A stretch of 56,051 nucleotides of DNA, from NCBI GenBank assembly GCA_026988975.1, contig JALSKH010000095.1, positions 1 to 56,051 on the forward strand. Reading direction: 5' to 3'. The position numbers were made by a program, and so were the translations under genes. Each line of letters begins with the position of its first letter. The stretch's first letter is position 1. Shown here one piece after another: positions 1-8,942 of this stretch. This stretch comes from Campylobacteraceae bacterium. GTDB taxonomy: Bacteria; Campylobacterota; Campylobacteria; Campylobacterales; Sulfurospirillaceae. Under the pieces are notes generated by a model. That model did no database searches, was not told the origin of the DNA, and was given only the letters and a program-made list of their open reading frames with translations.

Positions 1-12
1 AGGAGATGAAAT

Positions 13-1458
13 ATGAATAAAAAGACGAAAATACTAGCTACAGTGGGACCATCTAGCGATAGTGTTGAGGTTTTGGAGGGTTTGATAAGAGCTGGTGTAA
101 ATGTTTTTAGACTTAATTTTAGCCATGGAACTCACGAATATCATAAAAATATACTTGACAATATAAGAGTAGCAGAGAAAAAGAGCAACAAAAGAGTAGG
201 CATACTTCAAGATATCTGCGGTCCAAAGATAAGAGTTGGAAAATTAGAAAATGATTTTAACCTTATGGCAAATGATGAAGTTATATTTACGAGAGAAGAT
301 ATAGTCGGAAAACAGATAGATAAAAACAGATATATCCTAAGCATAAATCAGCCAAGTATTTTAGATATGCTGAAAGAGGGAGAATACATCTATCTGTATG
401 ACGGAAATATAAAGGCAAAAGTTGTAAAGATAGGTGAAAACATAGAGACGCTCATCGAAAATGAAGGTAAACTCTCATCTAACAAAGGTGTGAATTTTCC
501 AAACACTGTGATAAATATAGATGTTATAACGCAAAAAGATGAAAAAGATCTATTATGGGGTGCACAAAATGGAGTCGATTTTGTAGCGATCTCTTTTGTC
601 CAAAATGCTCAAGATATCTTGCATGTTAGAGAGTTGCTAAAAGAGTATGGTTCAACTTCAAGAGTCATAGCGAAGATAGAAAAATTTGATGCAGTTGAAA
701 ATATAGATGAAATTTTAAAAGCAAGTGATGGTGTTATGGTGGCTCGTGGCGATTTGGGAATAGAAGTTCCATACTACAAAGTTCCAAGTATACAAAAGAG
801 GATCATAAGAAAAGCAAATGCTGCTTCAAAGCCGGTCATAACTGCTACCCAAATGCTTCTATCCATGGCGCAAAACGAGATGGCAACCAGAGCTGAGATA
901 AGTGATGTGGCAAATGCAGTTTTAGACGGAACAGATGCAGTGATGCTGAGTGAAGAGAGTGCTATCGGAACAAATCCCGTAAATGTTGTTCAAGTGATGT
1001 CAAACACCATAAAAGAGACAGAAGAGGTTTATCCTTATGATAAGTTTGATAGGTATGAGTTCTTGGATGAGACAGATATCATATCCTCATCTACTGCCAA
1101 ATTGGCTGAGCAACTTAGCGTAAATGCTATCATATCTATAACAAGCTCTGGTAAATCGGCTCAAAAATTAGCGAGATACAGAATCAGAAATGACATATTT
1201 GCCGTAACACATGATGAAAAAACAGCAAGAGCATTGACTATAGTCTGGGGTTTGAAGCCTTTGATGTGCGTAAAAAATCAAAATCTAAATATGATGCTAG
1301 CAAATGTTTTGACAGAACTCGTTAAAGAAAAAACGATAGATAAAAACGGCAAGTATATAGTAACAGCAGGTTTCCCAACAGGCATGGAGGGAAGCACGAA
1401 CTTTATAAGGATACTCAAAAAAGAGCAGATTGAGTATTATACAGATTTCGCTTTATAG
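13..1458 (+). CDS. pyk: Pyruvate kinase
   Basis: Catalyses phosphoenolpyruvate + ADP to pyruvate + ATP, the last step of glycolysis, in the cytoplasm. The 481-residue product is normal length for the family. It opens with KTKILATVGPSS, carries the Mg/K-binding MVARGDLGIEV stretch near residue 240 and the active-site KPVITATQML segment near 275, and ends with the allosteric-type C-terminal domain. The ATG is preceded by AGGAG at the correct distance, so the start is secure. The downstream gene begins 8 bp after the stop, which suggests co-transcription of the first four genes. Confidence 0.97.
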   Translation: MNKKTKILATVGPSSDSVEVLEGLIRAGVNVFRLNFSHGTHEYHKNILDNIRVAEKKSNKRVGILQDICGPKIRVGKLENDFNLMANDEVIFTREDIVGKQIDKNRYILSINQPSILDMLKEGEYIYLYDGNIKAKVVKIGENIETLIENEGKLSSNKGVNFPNTVINIDVITQKDEKDLLWGAQNGVDFVAISFVQNAQDILHVRELLKEYGSTSRVIAKIEKFDAVENIDEILKASDGVMVARGDLGIEVPYYKVPSIQKRIIRKANAASKPVITATQMLLSMAQNEMATRAEISDVANAVLDGTDAVMLSEESAIGTNPVNVVQVMSNTIKETEEVYPYDKFDRYEFLDETDIISSSTAKLAEQLSVNAIISITSSGKSAQKLARYRIRNDIFAVTHDEKTARALTIVWGLKPLMCVKNQNLNMMLANVLTELVKEKTIDKNGKYIVTAGFPTGMEGSTNFIRILKKEQIEYYTDFAL

Positions 1459-1466
1459 GAGAGATA

Positions 1467-2216
1467 TTGAAGTTTATAATATTTTTAATCGTAGCTTTTG
1501 CATTTTATATGCTTACTAGAAACTACAAGAGTGATGGTTATAACATAAATGTGGATGCAAAACAGAAGTTTAATGGAAACTTAGAAGACCATGAAGCTGG
1601 ACTACTTATCTCATTGATGGCAAAAGTTGCTAAGGCAGATGGTCATGTGAGCGAACTTGAGGCAGAGTTGCTAAGCAATACTCTTACTCAACTCTCAAGC
1701 GTTTTTGAAAATCAAACTGAAGTCAGGCAAAAGTTGAAAGAGATATATAAAAGAGAGTTAAAAAGTTTTGAAAATACTATAATATTAGCTCAAAAATATA
1801 TGAAGCTGACAAAAAATGACTATCCAAAAAGATTGGCAACGCTTGAGTATCTTCTGAATCTCGCATTTATTGACAATGAGTTTACAAATGAAGAAAGGAT
1901 GATATGTGAAGATATAGCAAATACTTTAGGAATAAAAGAGTCTGACTTTGAAAATATCATAAGTAAGTTTAGGACATTTTATGCAAATAGATACAATAAC
2001 CAAGTAAATACTCTACAAAATGCTTATGAGATTTTGGGAGCATCTAAAAGCGATGATATGGCTACTATCAAGACTAAATATAAAAAATTAGTAAGGCAAA
2101 ATCATCCTGATCTGTTGATGGGAAAAGGTGCTAGTCAATCCATCATAGAAAAAGCCACTGCAAAACTTCAAGAGATAAACGAAGCATACGAAATCATAAA
2201 AAAGAGTAAAGCTTGA
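1467..2216 (+). CDS. Membrane-anchored TerB/DjlA-like J-domain protein
   Basis: 249 residues starting at TTG, with AGGAGA just upstream overlapping the end of pyk. Residues 1-16 form a single N-terminal membrane anchor. Residues about 45-165 resemble the TerB/DjlA helical domain (KADGHVSELEAELLSN). Residues about 185-249 form a J domain with the diagnostic HPD (RQNHPDLL). The order anchor, TerB-like, J domain is that of DjlA, a co-chaperone that stimulates DnaK at the membrane; that role is family knowledge. The stop overlaps the next start (TTGA), indicating translational coupling. Confidence 0.85.
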   Translation: MKFIIFLIVAFAFYMLTRNYKSDGYNINVDAKQKFNGNLEDHEAGLLISLMAKVAKADGHVSELEAELLSNTLTQLSSVFENQTEVRQKLKEIYKRELKSFENTIILAQKYMKLTKNDYPKRLATLEYLLNLAFIDNEFTNEERMICEDIANTLGIKESDFENIISKFRTFYANRYNNQVNTLQNAYEILGASKSDDMATIKTKYKKLVRQNHPDLLMGKGASQSIIEKATAKLQEINEAYEIIKKSKA

Positions 2217-3016
2217 GAAGAGTATTTATACTCTTTTTACTGCCTCTATTTTTGTATGCTTATGAGGTTAAAAATGGAGAAGTCCTACTCATAAACTTAG
2301 ATAACAATAGTACGGTTAGATTTGAAAACCATACTCTTCCTGTTTTTCAAAATCCAGTGGACAAGAGTAGGTATTTTTCACTTCTACCTATAAAATACAG
2401 GCAAAAGCCCGGAGTTTATGCTATTTATATTGATGATGTAAAAAAACCTCTACATGTAGAGTCCGGAACTTATAAAAAAGAGCGTATAAAAGTAGCAAAT
2501 TCAAAGGTAAAGCCAGACCCAAAAGCACTGAAAAAGATATATAAAGAGTATAAAGACGCCATGAAAATATACGGAACTTTTACACCCAAAAGATACTGGA
2601 ATAAACCTTTTATATTGCCTTTAAATTCCAAGATAACAAGTGATTATGGCAATGCTAGGATGTTCAATCAAACTCTTAAAAGTTTTCATAGTGGTACAGA
2701 TTTTAGGGCAAAAATCGGAACCCCCATAATCGCTTCAAATGATGGTGTTGTGGTTATTGCTAGTAAGAGATATTATTCTGGTGGCTCAGTTGTTATCGAT
2801 CATGGAGACGGACTCTATAGCTGCTATTTTCATCTTAGCAAGATTTTAGTAAAAGTTGGAGAAAAAGTGAAGCAAAAGCAACTAGTCGGTCTTAGTGGAA
2901 AGAGTGGCAGGGTAAATGGTCCACATTTGCATTTTGGAATAAGGTTGTATTTAGAAGCTATAAATCCACTTGAGTTTGTAAAAGAGATAAATGCTCTATT
3001 TAAAGGTAAAAAATGA
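2213..3016 (+). CDS. M23 family metallopeptidase (peptidoglycan endopeptidase)
   Basis: 267 residues with an N-terminal signal peptide (FILFLLPLFLYAYE) for export. The C-terminal LytM/M23 domain spans about residues 140-255 and has both zinc motifs: HxxxD in FHSGTDF and HxH in GPHLHFG. It should cleave peptide cross-links in periplasmic peptidoglycan; relatives in this class control cell shape, but which bond is cut cannot be told from sequence. It starts at TTG overlapping the preceding stop, and its own end overlaps the next gene by 4 bp, so it sits inside a tight operon. Confidence 0.92.
   Translation: MRRVFILFLLPLFLYAYEVKNGEVLLINLDNNSTVRFENHTLPVFQNPVDKSRYFSLLPIKYRQKPGVYAIYIDDVKKPLHVESGTYKKERIKVANSKVKPDPKALKKIYKEYKDAMKIYGTFTPKRYWNKPFILPLNSKITSDYGNARMFNQTLKSFHSGTDFRAKIGTPIIASNDGVVVIASKRYYSGGSVVIDHGDGLYSCYFHLSKILVKVGEKVKQKQLVGLSGKSGRVNGPHLHFGIRLYLEAINPLEFVKEINALFKGKK
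2448..2461. repeat. CTCTACATGTAGAG palindrome, perfect copy 1
   Basis: Perfect 14-bp palindrome inside the M23 peptidase gene, read in frame as L-H-V-E. One of three exact copies in the window. Confidence 0.8.
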
Positions 3017-3606
3017 GACTTTTATTAGCTTTGTTATTTATGACAATTTCATTATTTGGTGCTGATTGTGCGGATCAATACAACAGTAAAAACTATGTAA
3101 CAGCAAGTGAGTATTTTGGTGACTTAGTGAATGGGAAATTTGAAAAATACTTTGGAAAAAATGCAAAAGAGTTTAAAAAATTTAAAAAAAGAGAAATTCA
3201 AGGTGAAGTTTACTATCTGCTGCCAGGCTCTTTTTTAAAGAAAAAAGATAACTACTATCCCGTTAAAAATGGTATTTGGAAACTGCATGCCAATCAAAAA
3301 GGCAAGATAGACGAGATATTTTTAGCACAAAAGAGGTTATATCAGGATCCAACGGAAGATTTGGCAAATGAATTAAATGATGATATGGGAAATTTTTGGA
3401 TAAAATTTGATGGAGATGCCTATGGACACTATATGGTGCCGGAGTATTTGCAGATAAATTATAAAGATTTTTACATATCGCTTAAAGCCACCATATATGG
3501 CAGCAAAGATGATTCTACGGGTTTGAAGAGTGCATTTGTGGATTTTTATATTATAAACAACACAGATGAAGTAAAAAAATTTCTACAATGTATGAAAGAG
3601 AGATAA
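3013..3606 (+). CDS. Secreted protein of unknown function
   Basis: 197 residues with a clear signal peptide (LLLALLFMTISLFGADC), so probably periplasmic. Two Cys sit close to the cleavage region and near the C-terminus (LQCMKER), which could form a disulfide. I do not recognise a domain; the middle is basic and aromatic-rich. It overlaps the M23 peptidase gene by 4 bp and is followed one base after its stop by a tiny ORF, so it is probably the last full-sized gene of the pyk operon. A cell-envelope role is only guilt by association. Confidence 0.8.
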   Translation: MRLLLALLFMTISLFGADCADQYNSKNYVTASEYFGDLVNGKFEKYFGKNAKEFKKFKKREIQGEVYYLLPGSFLKKKDNYYPVKNGIWKLHANQKGKIDEIFLAQKRLYQDPTEDLANELNDDMGNFWIKFDGDAYGHYMVPEYLQINYKDFYISLKATIYGSKDDSTGLKSAFVDFYIINNTDEVKKFLQCMKER

Positions 3607-3607
3607 G

Positions 3608-3697
3608 ATGGAATATAAAATTATAGGTTTGATAGTCGGAGCAGTAGTTATCTGCATATTTTTACTAAAGGCACTTACAAAGGATTTTGTTGAGTAG
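3608..3697 (+). CDS. Possible 29-residue single-span membrane protein
   Basis: A short ORF absent from the track: ATG one base after the preceding stop (TAAGATG), coding MEYKIIGLIVGAVVICIFLL and then a short charged tail (KALTKDFVE). It would be one transmembrane helix, N-in or N-out unknown. A purine-rich AGAGAGATA precedes it. Its last 23 bp overlap the end of the convergent nosD-like gene. No function assigned; it could be a chance ORF. Confidence 0.45.
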   Translation: MEYKIIGLIVGAVVICIFLLKALTKDFVE

Positions 3698-4925
3698 TTC
3701 CAGCGGTTTTTATGGGTTTTGTTTTTGGTTTGGGATCTACTAGCAGTATGGTGGGCTCTGTAAATGGTGCAATTTTTTCTAAGAAGTCGATTATGCTAAG
3801 CAGAGGCGTACCGTAAAAAAATTTTAAATGATGGTCAAATTGCCACAATTTGTCTGAGTATATTAGCACCTGATATGGTATGTCGCTGATGCCGTCTCTG
3901 TTTTTGTCAAATCCTATATATCTATCCCAATAGTTCAACTCTATCTGGTTTTTATATCTGGTTTGTTCTCTTATATCTTTGACGACATCTTCAAGATTCC
4001 CAATTATATTATTGTTTTTGATTGTGTTGTTTTGAATTGTATTGTGAAAATGGAAAGCGCTGTTGTTGTATGCGATTTTATTGTCTGTGATGTATCTTTG
4101 CATGCCGATTTCTGAAGTACTTGAATCAATATATATAGCTTGTGCATTGTTTGTTATGCTATTGTGGGTTATATAGATTTTTTTGCCATTTTTCAACATT
4201 ATTCCTGTGCCAGTACTAAGATGAGTTTTGGTTATAGTGTTATTTTCTATAGATAAGTTTTTATTATTCATGCTCATAATGCCCGTGTAATTTGAAAAGA
4301 TTTTATTGGAGATTATATAGGTATTTTTACATATATTTATCATTATCGCATGTCGGCTGTTTTGGATAGTGTTGTTTTTGATCAGCGTGTGGTTTGATCT
4401 ATATATAGACAAATCTCTGCTATTCGATATGCGATTTTGGACTATGTCATTGTCGTTTGATTGCCACAATCTTATGCCATCTCCTCTATTGTCAACGACC
4501 TTTTCATCATATGAAGTGATAAAATTGTTCAGGATTTTAGAGTGGTTTGTATTGTAAAGATATATGCCAAAAAGAGTATCTTTTATGGTGCAGTTTTCTA
4601 TTCCGATACTGCTAGAATTTTCAACTTTGATGCCACTGTCAAAACTATATCTTTGATGTCCACTCTTTTGGATTTGTATATTTTTTATGGTGACATTTGA
4701 GCTTTTTATAGTTATGACCGTCCCTTTTTCATCGTTTTCAATGATGCTGTCTTTGCCTATTCCAACCAATACAAGAGGTTTGTCTATGATGATTGGACCC
4801 TTGAAAACTCCTTTGGGAAGTTGGATTTTTGAGCCGGCTGGCGTTTTAGATATAAGCTGAGCTAAAGTGTCGCTTCCAAAAAGTATGGAGCAAAATAGAG
4901 ATAAAAGCAAAATAACAGTTTTCAT
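3675..4925 (-). CDS. nosD: NosD-like periplasmic parallel beta-helix protein
   Basis: 416 residues with an N-terminal signal peptide (ILLLSLFCSILFGSD). The first domain reads like the NosD opening (PKGVFKGPIIIDKPLVLVGIG). A long run of right-handed beta-helix turns follows (N-rich strands such as NSSSIGIENCTIKDT, residues about 70-310). The C-terminal part, LLSIIDFLEKIAPFTEP with a final LLVDPKPK, is typical of NosD. NosD helps load or mature the copper centre of nitrous oxide reductase NosZ in the periplasm. No other nos gene is visible here, so NosZ must lie elsewhere or this paralogue serves another purpose. It is the last gene of a minus-strand cluster. Confidence 0.82.
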   Translation of the reverse strand: MKTVILLLSLFCSILFGSDTLAQLISKTPAGSKIQLPKGVFKGPIIIDKPLVLVGIGKDSIIENDEKGTVITIKSSNVTIKNIQIQKSGHQRYSFDSGIKVENSSSIGIENCTIKDTLFGIYLYNTNHSKILNNFITSYDEKVVDNRGDGIRLWQSNDNDIVQNRISNSRDLSIYRSNHTLIKNNTIQNSRHAIMINICKNTYIISNKIFSNYTGIMSMNNKNLSIENNTITKTHLSTGTGIMLKNGKKIYITHNSITNNAQAIYIDSSTSEIGMQRYITDNKIAYNNSAFHFHNTIQNNTIKNNNIIGNLEDVVKDIREQTRYKNQIELNYWDRYIGFDKNRDGISDIPYQVLIYSDKLWQFDHHLKFFYGTPLLSIIDFLEKIAPFTEPTILLVDPKPKTKPIKTAGTTQQNPL

Positions 4926-4927
4926 AT

Positions 4928-5584
4928 CTATCTCTTTTTTATTGCAAATTTTTGAGCTCTTATAGTTATATCAGTTATGACAACTTCCGAGTTTATGGCT
5001 TGCAATACACTTTGGGCGATGACATCCGGCTCTATGTATGTTTTTTTATCGTCTGTTGGCTCAAAATTTAATTTATCAAAAAAAGCAGTTTTGGTTATGT
5101 CAGGATTTATGTTTGTCACTCTGACTTCTGCTCTTCTCAACTCTTCAAACAGGCACAAACTAAAATCTCTCAATCCACTTTTGGTGGCCGTGTAAAGAGC
5201 AGAAAATTTAGAGTGTTTGGTAGCTTCTATTGAGCTGATGTTGATGATATGACCTTTTGTTTTTTTCAGACTTCTAAGAGTCAAGTTTATCAAAATGATT
5301 GGAGCTTTGAGATTTACATCTATAAGTTCGTTTATCTTTTCGAGTGAAATCTCCTCATGAGGCTTAAAGATACCAACTCCCGCACAGTTGATAAGCAGGT
5401 TTATATCCGTAGTTTTAAGAAGCTTTTTGATCTCTACATGTAGGGTTTTTGTATCCGTTAAATCACATATTATCTCGCCATTATTCCTACTGATGCCATA
5501 TACTCTATAACTTTCATTTTCCAGTTTTTCTCTTATAGCTTGACCGATTCCACTGCTTGAGCCACTCATTAAGACAGTTTTCAA
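4928..5584 (-). CDS. Short-chain dehydrogenase/reductase (SDR)
   Basis: 218 residues, classical SDR fold. The cofactor-binding GSSSGIGQAI is at residues 7-16, NCAGVG near 85, and the catalytic S...YxxxK appears as ISS then YTATKSG near 135. Substrate unknown. It starts 4 bp inside the preceding radical SAM gene and ends 2 bp before the nosD-like gene, so all three are probably one transcript. Short SDRs of this type are often linked to photolyase or SPL-like genes, but that association is from memory. Confidence 0.9.
   Translation of the reverse strand: MKTVLMSGSSSGIGQAIREKLENESYRVYGISRNNGEIICDLTDTKTLHVEIKKLLKTTDINLLINCAGVGIFKPHEEISLEKINELIDVNLKAPIILINLTLRSLKKTKGHIINISSIEATKHSKFSALYTATKSGLRDFSLCLFEELRRAEVRVTNINPDITKTAFFDKLNFEPTDDKKTYIEPDVIAQSVLQAINSEVVITDITIRAQKFAIKKR
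5432..5445. repeat. CTCTACATGTAGAG palindrome, one mismatch
   Basis: 13 of 14 bases match (CTCTACATGTAGGG). It lies in the SDR gene and is again read as L-H-V-E on the coding (minus) strand. Confidence 0.65.
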
Positions 5585-6822
5585 ACTTTTGCCTCTATGC
5601 AGTTTTTATATGAATTTATCATATCTTTTTCCATTTCGTCGTTTGAGCTATACTCAAATCCAAAAACCTTTTTCCATAGAGCGTGATCTTCCATGCAGAG
5701 GTAAAAATATACCTTTTTGTGCCACGGTTTAAAAGCTTCATAAAGATTTTTAAACATCTCTATTTTAGTCTCAAGTGGATAGGAAAATTTTCCGCTAGCA
5801 TCAACAAGTGGCATTTGTAAAATTTTACTCTTAAAGTCCCTCTGTCTTAGTTTCTTGATGACTGGTTTTATGAATGTCAAAGTTCCCATTGAGATAAGTA
5901 CGACTTCATCAGCGCTAAACTCTTTAGTCAATTTTTTGGCTATATTTGCATATTCACTGAGATAATTTTCATATACGACTATCGGATGAAAGTGAAAACC
6001 AACAAGCACGCCCCTGTCTGCTAAAGCTCTTGCAGACTCTATCCTCTCATCTAGTGATGCGCTCAAATGCTCTTCGTTTTCTACTATAGTTGTTGGATTG
6101 AGCGACCAAGTGCATAAGATATTTTTTGGTACACTGTTCTCTAAAAGGTATTTTATGTTTTTTGATTTACTCTTTAGCTCCAAGATTACATTTGGATTGG
6201 CTTTTGCAAATTCAAAAAGAGCATCCATGATACCCTCTTTGTTTCCCCAAAGAAGTGAATCAGAACTTTGTCCTGTGCCTATATGGTAGTGTTTGTTTGG
6301 GTCAAGTTTAAGATTTTTGAGTTTTTGTGTAAAGTTTTTATCAAATCCGATTTTATTTTCGTTATAAAATGACTGGATAGAGCAATAAGAACAGTCAAAT
6401 CCACAACTCTCCACCGCATCGAGAGTGTAGAGGTTGCAACATCTTGTTTTTGGGGATGCCACAGGACATCGTCCAAGCCCTATTCCATCTTTTTGAGACT
6501 CTATGAAACTTATCTTTCTTGAGTGATTATATGGAGCCTCTTTGGAGAAATTTTTATAACTTTTGGGTCTGTTTTTTAGCTCTTCCCATACACTTTTGAT
6601 CTCTTTAAATGTGTTTTTTCTGTTTTCTTTGTCGATCCAAATATCATAAACTCTCTTCTCGTTCCACATTTCAAAGTCTATGCTCATATCTATGAGTTGC
6701 TTGAGTTCTTGAAAGGAAAAACCAAACTTAAGAGCTTTGTCTTGTATAAACTTTTGTGTTTTTTCATCAAGTCTTTTGAAGTATGTACTTTGTATATTTT
6801 TTTCAAACTTCTCTTTAAGCAT
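5581..6822 (-). CDS. Spore photoproduct lyase-family radical SAM protein
   Basis: 413 residues. The radical SAM cluster motif CxxxCxxC is seen as CGFDCSYC near residue 137, followed by the SPL-type GTGQSSDSLLW and LELKSKSKN segments. An extra Cys-rich stretch, GRCPVASPKTRCCNLY, lies just upstream of the motif and is not typical of Bacillus SplB. The family uses SAM radical chemistry; in spore formers it reverses thymine dimers, but the substrate in non-spore-formers is unknown. It overlaps its upstream phosphorylase-like gene by 8 bp and its downstream SDR gene by 4 bp, indicating one coupled operon. Confidence 0.83.
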   Translation of the reverse strand: MLKEKFEKNIQSTYFKRLDEKTQKFIQDKALKFGFSFQELKQLIDMSIDFEMWNEKRVYDIWIDKENRKNTFKEIKSVWEELKNRPKSYKNFSKEAPYNHSRKISFIESQKDGIGLGRCPVASPKTRCCNLYTLDAVESCGFDCSYCSIQSFYNENKIGFDKNFTQKLKNLKLDPNKHYHIGTGQSSDSLLWGNKEGIMDALFEFAKANPNVILELKSKSKNIKYLLENSVPKNILCTWSLNPTTIVENEEHLSASLDERIESARALADRGVLVGFHFHPIVVYENYLSEYANIAKKLTKEFSADEVVLISMGTLTFIKPVIKKLRQRDFKSKILQMPLVDASGKFSYPLETKIEMFKNLYEAFKPWHKKVYFYLCMEDHALWKKVFGFEYSSNDEMEKDMINSYKNCIEAKV

Positions 6823-7339
6823 ATTTTTCCCACTTTTTTATACTATTTTTTACCAATTTTTCTACAAACTCTTTCTTTGGTATATCAGCACTTAAGTGAT
6901 CCGATACGACCTTAAAAACAAAGATATTTTTGCTATTGATATACTCTTTGCAAACTCTCAAAAAACTATCAGCTTCCATATCGACTAGAGTTGTATCAAG
7001 CTCTTTTGGGTCTTCAATTGGTTTGTTGTGTGAGCCAAGAGAGAGATGAGGCAAATCATCCAATTTATGATTTGTGCAAAAAATAGAGCCTATATCTATA
7101 TCTTGATCCTTGCACCCTGCAATGCCTATGTTTATAGCTTTTTTAAACTTATATCGCTTAAAAATATCCTCTACATGTAGAGTAGTGTTTTGTGCACCCA
7201 TACCACCAACGATCAATATAATACCATCAGAATTATACACTCTATAAGGTTTTTTTTGGATAAAATTCATACCAAAATGCTCAATTATAGCTTTAGCCTC
7301 ACAAAAAAGTGCAGTATAAATAAGAGTAAATGATTTCAT
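6815..7339 (-). CDS. Nucleoside phosphorylase / MTAN-like protein
   Basis: 174 residues, shorter than usual MTAN (about 230). Family features are IVGGMGAQN, the INIGIAGC phosphate/ribose-binding turn, and VDMEADSF near residue 125, equivalent to the substrate-binding EMEG segment. The C-terminal SDH is where the catalytic Asp is expected. It probably binds a nucleoside; hydrolase or phosphorylase cannot be decided. It is distinct from the true mtnN at 38.1 kb. First gene of the minus-strand cluster that continues into the SPL-like gene, hinting at a nucleoside or DNA-lesion substrate. Confidence 0.72.
   Translation of the reverse strand: MKSFTLIYTALFCEAKAIIEHFGMNFIQKKPYRVYNSDGIILIVGGMGAQNTTLHVEDIFKRYKFKKAINIGIAGCKDQDIDIGSIFCTNHKLDDLPHLSLGSHNKPIEDPKELDTTLVDMEADSFLRVCKEYINSKNIFVFKVVSDHLSADIPKKEFVEKLVKNSIKKWEKYA
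7169..7182. repeat. CTCTACATGTAGAG palindrome, perfect copy 2
   Basis: Perfect 14-bp palindrome in the phosphorylase-like gene, read as T-L-H-V-E-D on the coding (minus) strand. Confidence 0.8.
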
Positions 7340-7405
7340 ATCTTAAAGTATAGCAATTTTTAGTAAATAAACTTTTATGTCTGCTCTTTTTAAACTTTTT
7401 TCTTG

Positions 7406-7411
7406 TATAAT
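7406..7411 (+). promoter_or_regulatory. -10 box for the small membrane protein gene
   Basis: TGTATAAT at an extended -10 position about 25 bp upstream of the chosen ATG. The upstream DNA is T-rich with no -35, as is usual for sigma70 promoters in this class. Confidence 0.55.
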
Positions 7412-7435
7412 CCATTTTTTTTAAAGAGGTGTAAA

Positions 7436-7687
7436 ATGGATATTTTTCAAATAATTGGTTTTGTAGGTATGTTGTTTATCGTATACGCATACTTTTTGCT
7501 TCAGACGCACAAAGCTGAGCATGATTCACTTGGGTTTCAGTTTCTAAATCTAATAGGTGCTATTTTACTTATCATATCACTTTTAGTTCATTTTAATCTC
7601 GGCTCATTCTTGATAGAGGTTTTTTGGATTGTTATTACTCTGTATGGAATGGCTAAAAATAGGATTGCTAGCAAGCAAAGTTTGTAA
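7436..7687 (+). CDS. CBU_0592-like small integral membrane protein
   Basis: 83 residues from the ATG at 7436, which has GAGGT 8 bp upstream. The track start at 7403 lies in the promoter and is rejected. Three hydrophobic helices are visible: FQIIGFVGMLFIVYAYFLL, FLNLIGAILLIISLLVHF, and FLIEVFWIVITLYGM. The pattern resembles the CBU_0592-like membrane domain, whose function is unknown. It stands alone between divergent and convergent neighbours and ends 4 bp before the stop of the antiporter gene. Confidence 0.75.
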   Translation: MDIFQIIGFVGMLFIVYAYFLLQTHKAEHDSLGFQFLNLIGAILLIISLLVHFNLGSFLIEVFWIVITLYGMAKNRIASKQSL

Positions 7688-7691
7688 ATAC

Positions 7692-8900
7692 TTATTTGAC
7701 TGAGTGTTTGCAGTATTTCATCAAAATTGATTTTGTTAGAAATGGACCGATTAGCTCATGTATCAGGGTTGTAGCTATGATGATATTTAGTATTATGGGA
7801 GCGACTATCTCAAAACCTGTTAAATCCTGCAGTGAAAGTGCCAATCCTATAGCGATGCCTGCTTGTGGAAAGAGAGCAAGCCCAAGATGTTTTGCGACAT
7901 TTTCATCAGCATTTGAGATTTTTGAACCAATCCAAACTCCAAGAATTTTGCCGACTATCCTAAAAAGGACATACAAGATGATAGCCAATGGCATTTGCGT
8001 TAAAAATGAGACATTTAGATGCATTGCCGAAATCGTAAAAAATAGTAAAAATATGATATCTTTGAGGTGATTGTCAAACTCTTTTTTTACAAGGTAGAAA
8101 TTTTTTGAAAGATTAGAAGCTACGATTCCCATCACTAAAGAAGCCAATAGAGGCTCCAAAGAGAAGTATTGGCTGACGCTAAAAGTTATAAATATCATTC
8201 CAAGAGTAGAAGTTGTTTTGACACCTTTGCTTTTTCTGAAAACCCTATCGATGATCTCAGATATAAAAGCACCTAGAGCGCCTACTAATATCGAAAATAG
8301 GACAGTCTTTGTTATGCTAAAAAACATAGAAGGGTCGATAGAACTTGCATCCATAAATGTTTTGGAAATTATAACGATGAAGCTGAAAAAAAGAAGTGCA
8401 AAGGCATTGTCCATCGCTACGATTCCAAGCAAAAAAGAGTTGAATTTTCCTTTCGCTTTTATCTCATGGCTGACTGCTAATATCGTAGCGGGGGCAGTTG
8501 CGGTTGCAAGTCCCCCAAAGAGTATGGATGCTATGATGCGATACTCTTTATCAAAACTAAAGTTTAAAAAGTCAAACATTACATAAAAAGATATACTTAT
8601 AAACAAAAAGGTAAACATAGCTTCAAAAAATGATATAGTAAATATCTGCTTTAGCATATCTTTCAAGATATCGTATCTCAAGTTTGCTCCAACAAGAACA
8701 GATATAAGCGATAGGGACATATCGATTATAAAATTACTTCCGTCTATAAACTCTTTTGGAATGATATCAAATCCGCTTGGACCTATGATGATGCCTAGTA
8801 TCAGGTATCCGACAACATTTAAGATATTGATTTTTTGCACAAATGCTTTCATAAGCGAACCAAGCACAAAAATAAGACCAAGAATTAGTAATACTTGCAT
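7692..8900 (-). CDS. Kef-type Na+/H+ or K+/H+ antiporter (CPA2 family)
   Basis: 402 residues and about 11-13 hydrophobic segments covering the whole protein, with no RCK/TrkA regulatory domain at the C-terminus. Visible CPA motifs are the N-terminal VGYLILGIIIGPSGF, and AMDNAFALLF in the middle, where the ion-binding Asp is expected. GLALFPQAGIAIGLAL lies near the end. It should exchange a monovalent cation for protons across the inner membrane; which cation cannot be told. Monocistronic by context, with TTTCTCCCT (AGGGAGAAA on the coding strand) just before its ATG. Confidence 0.88.
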   Translation of the reverse strand: MQVLLILGLIFVLGSLMKAFVQKINILNVVGYLILGIIIGPSGFDIIPKEFIDGSNFIIDMSLSLISVLVGANLRYDILKDMLKQIFTISFFEAMFTFLFISISFYVMFDFLNFSFDKEYRIIASILFGGLATATAPATILAVSHEIKAKGKFNSFLLGIVAMDNAFALLFFSFIVIISKTFMDASSIDPSMFFSITKTVLFSILVGALGAFISEIIDRVFRKSKGVKTTSTLGMIFITFSVSQYFSLEPLLASLVMGIVASNLSKNFYLVKKEFDNHLKDIIFLLFFTISAMHLNVSFLTQMPLAIILYVLFRIVGKILGVWIGSKISNADENVAKHLGLALFPQAGIAIGLALSLQDLTGFEIVAPIILNIIIATTLIHELIGPFLTKSILMKYCKHSVK

Positions 8901-8942
8901 TTTCTCCCTTTGATGCTAGTATTTTACCATAAGAGTCTAAAT

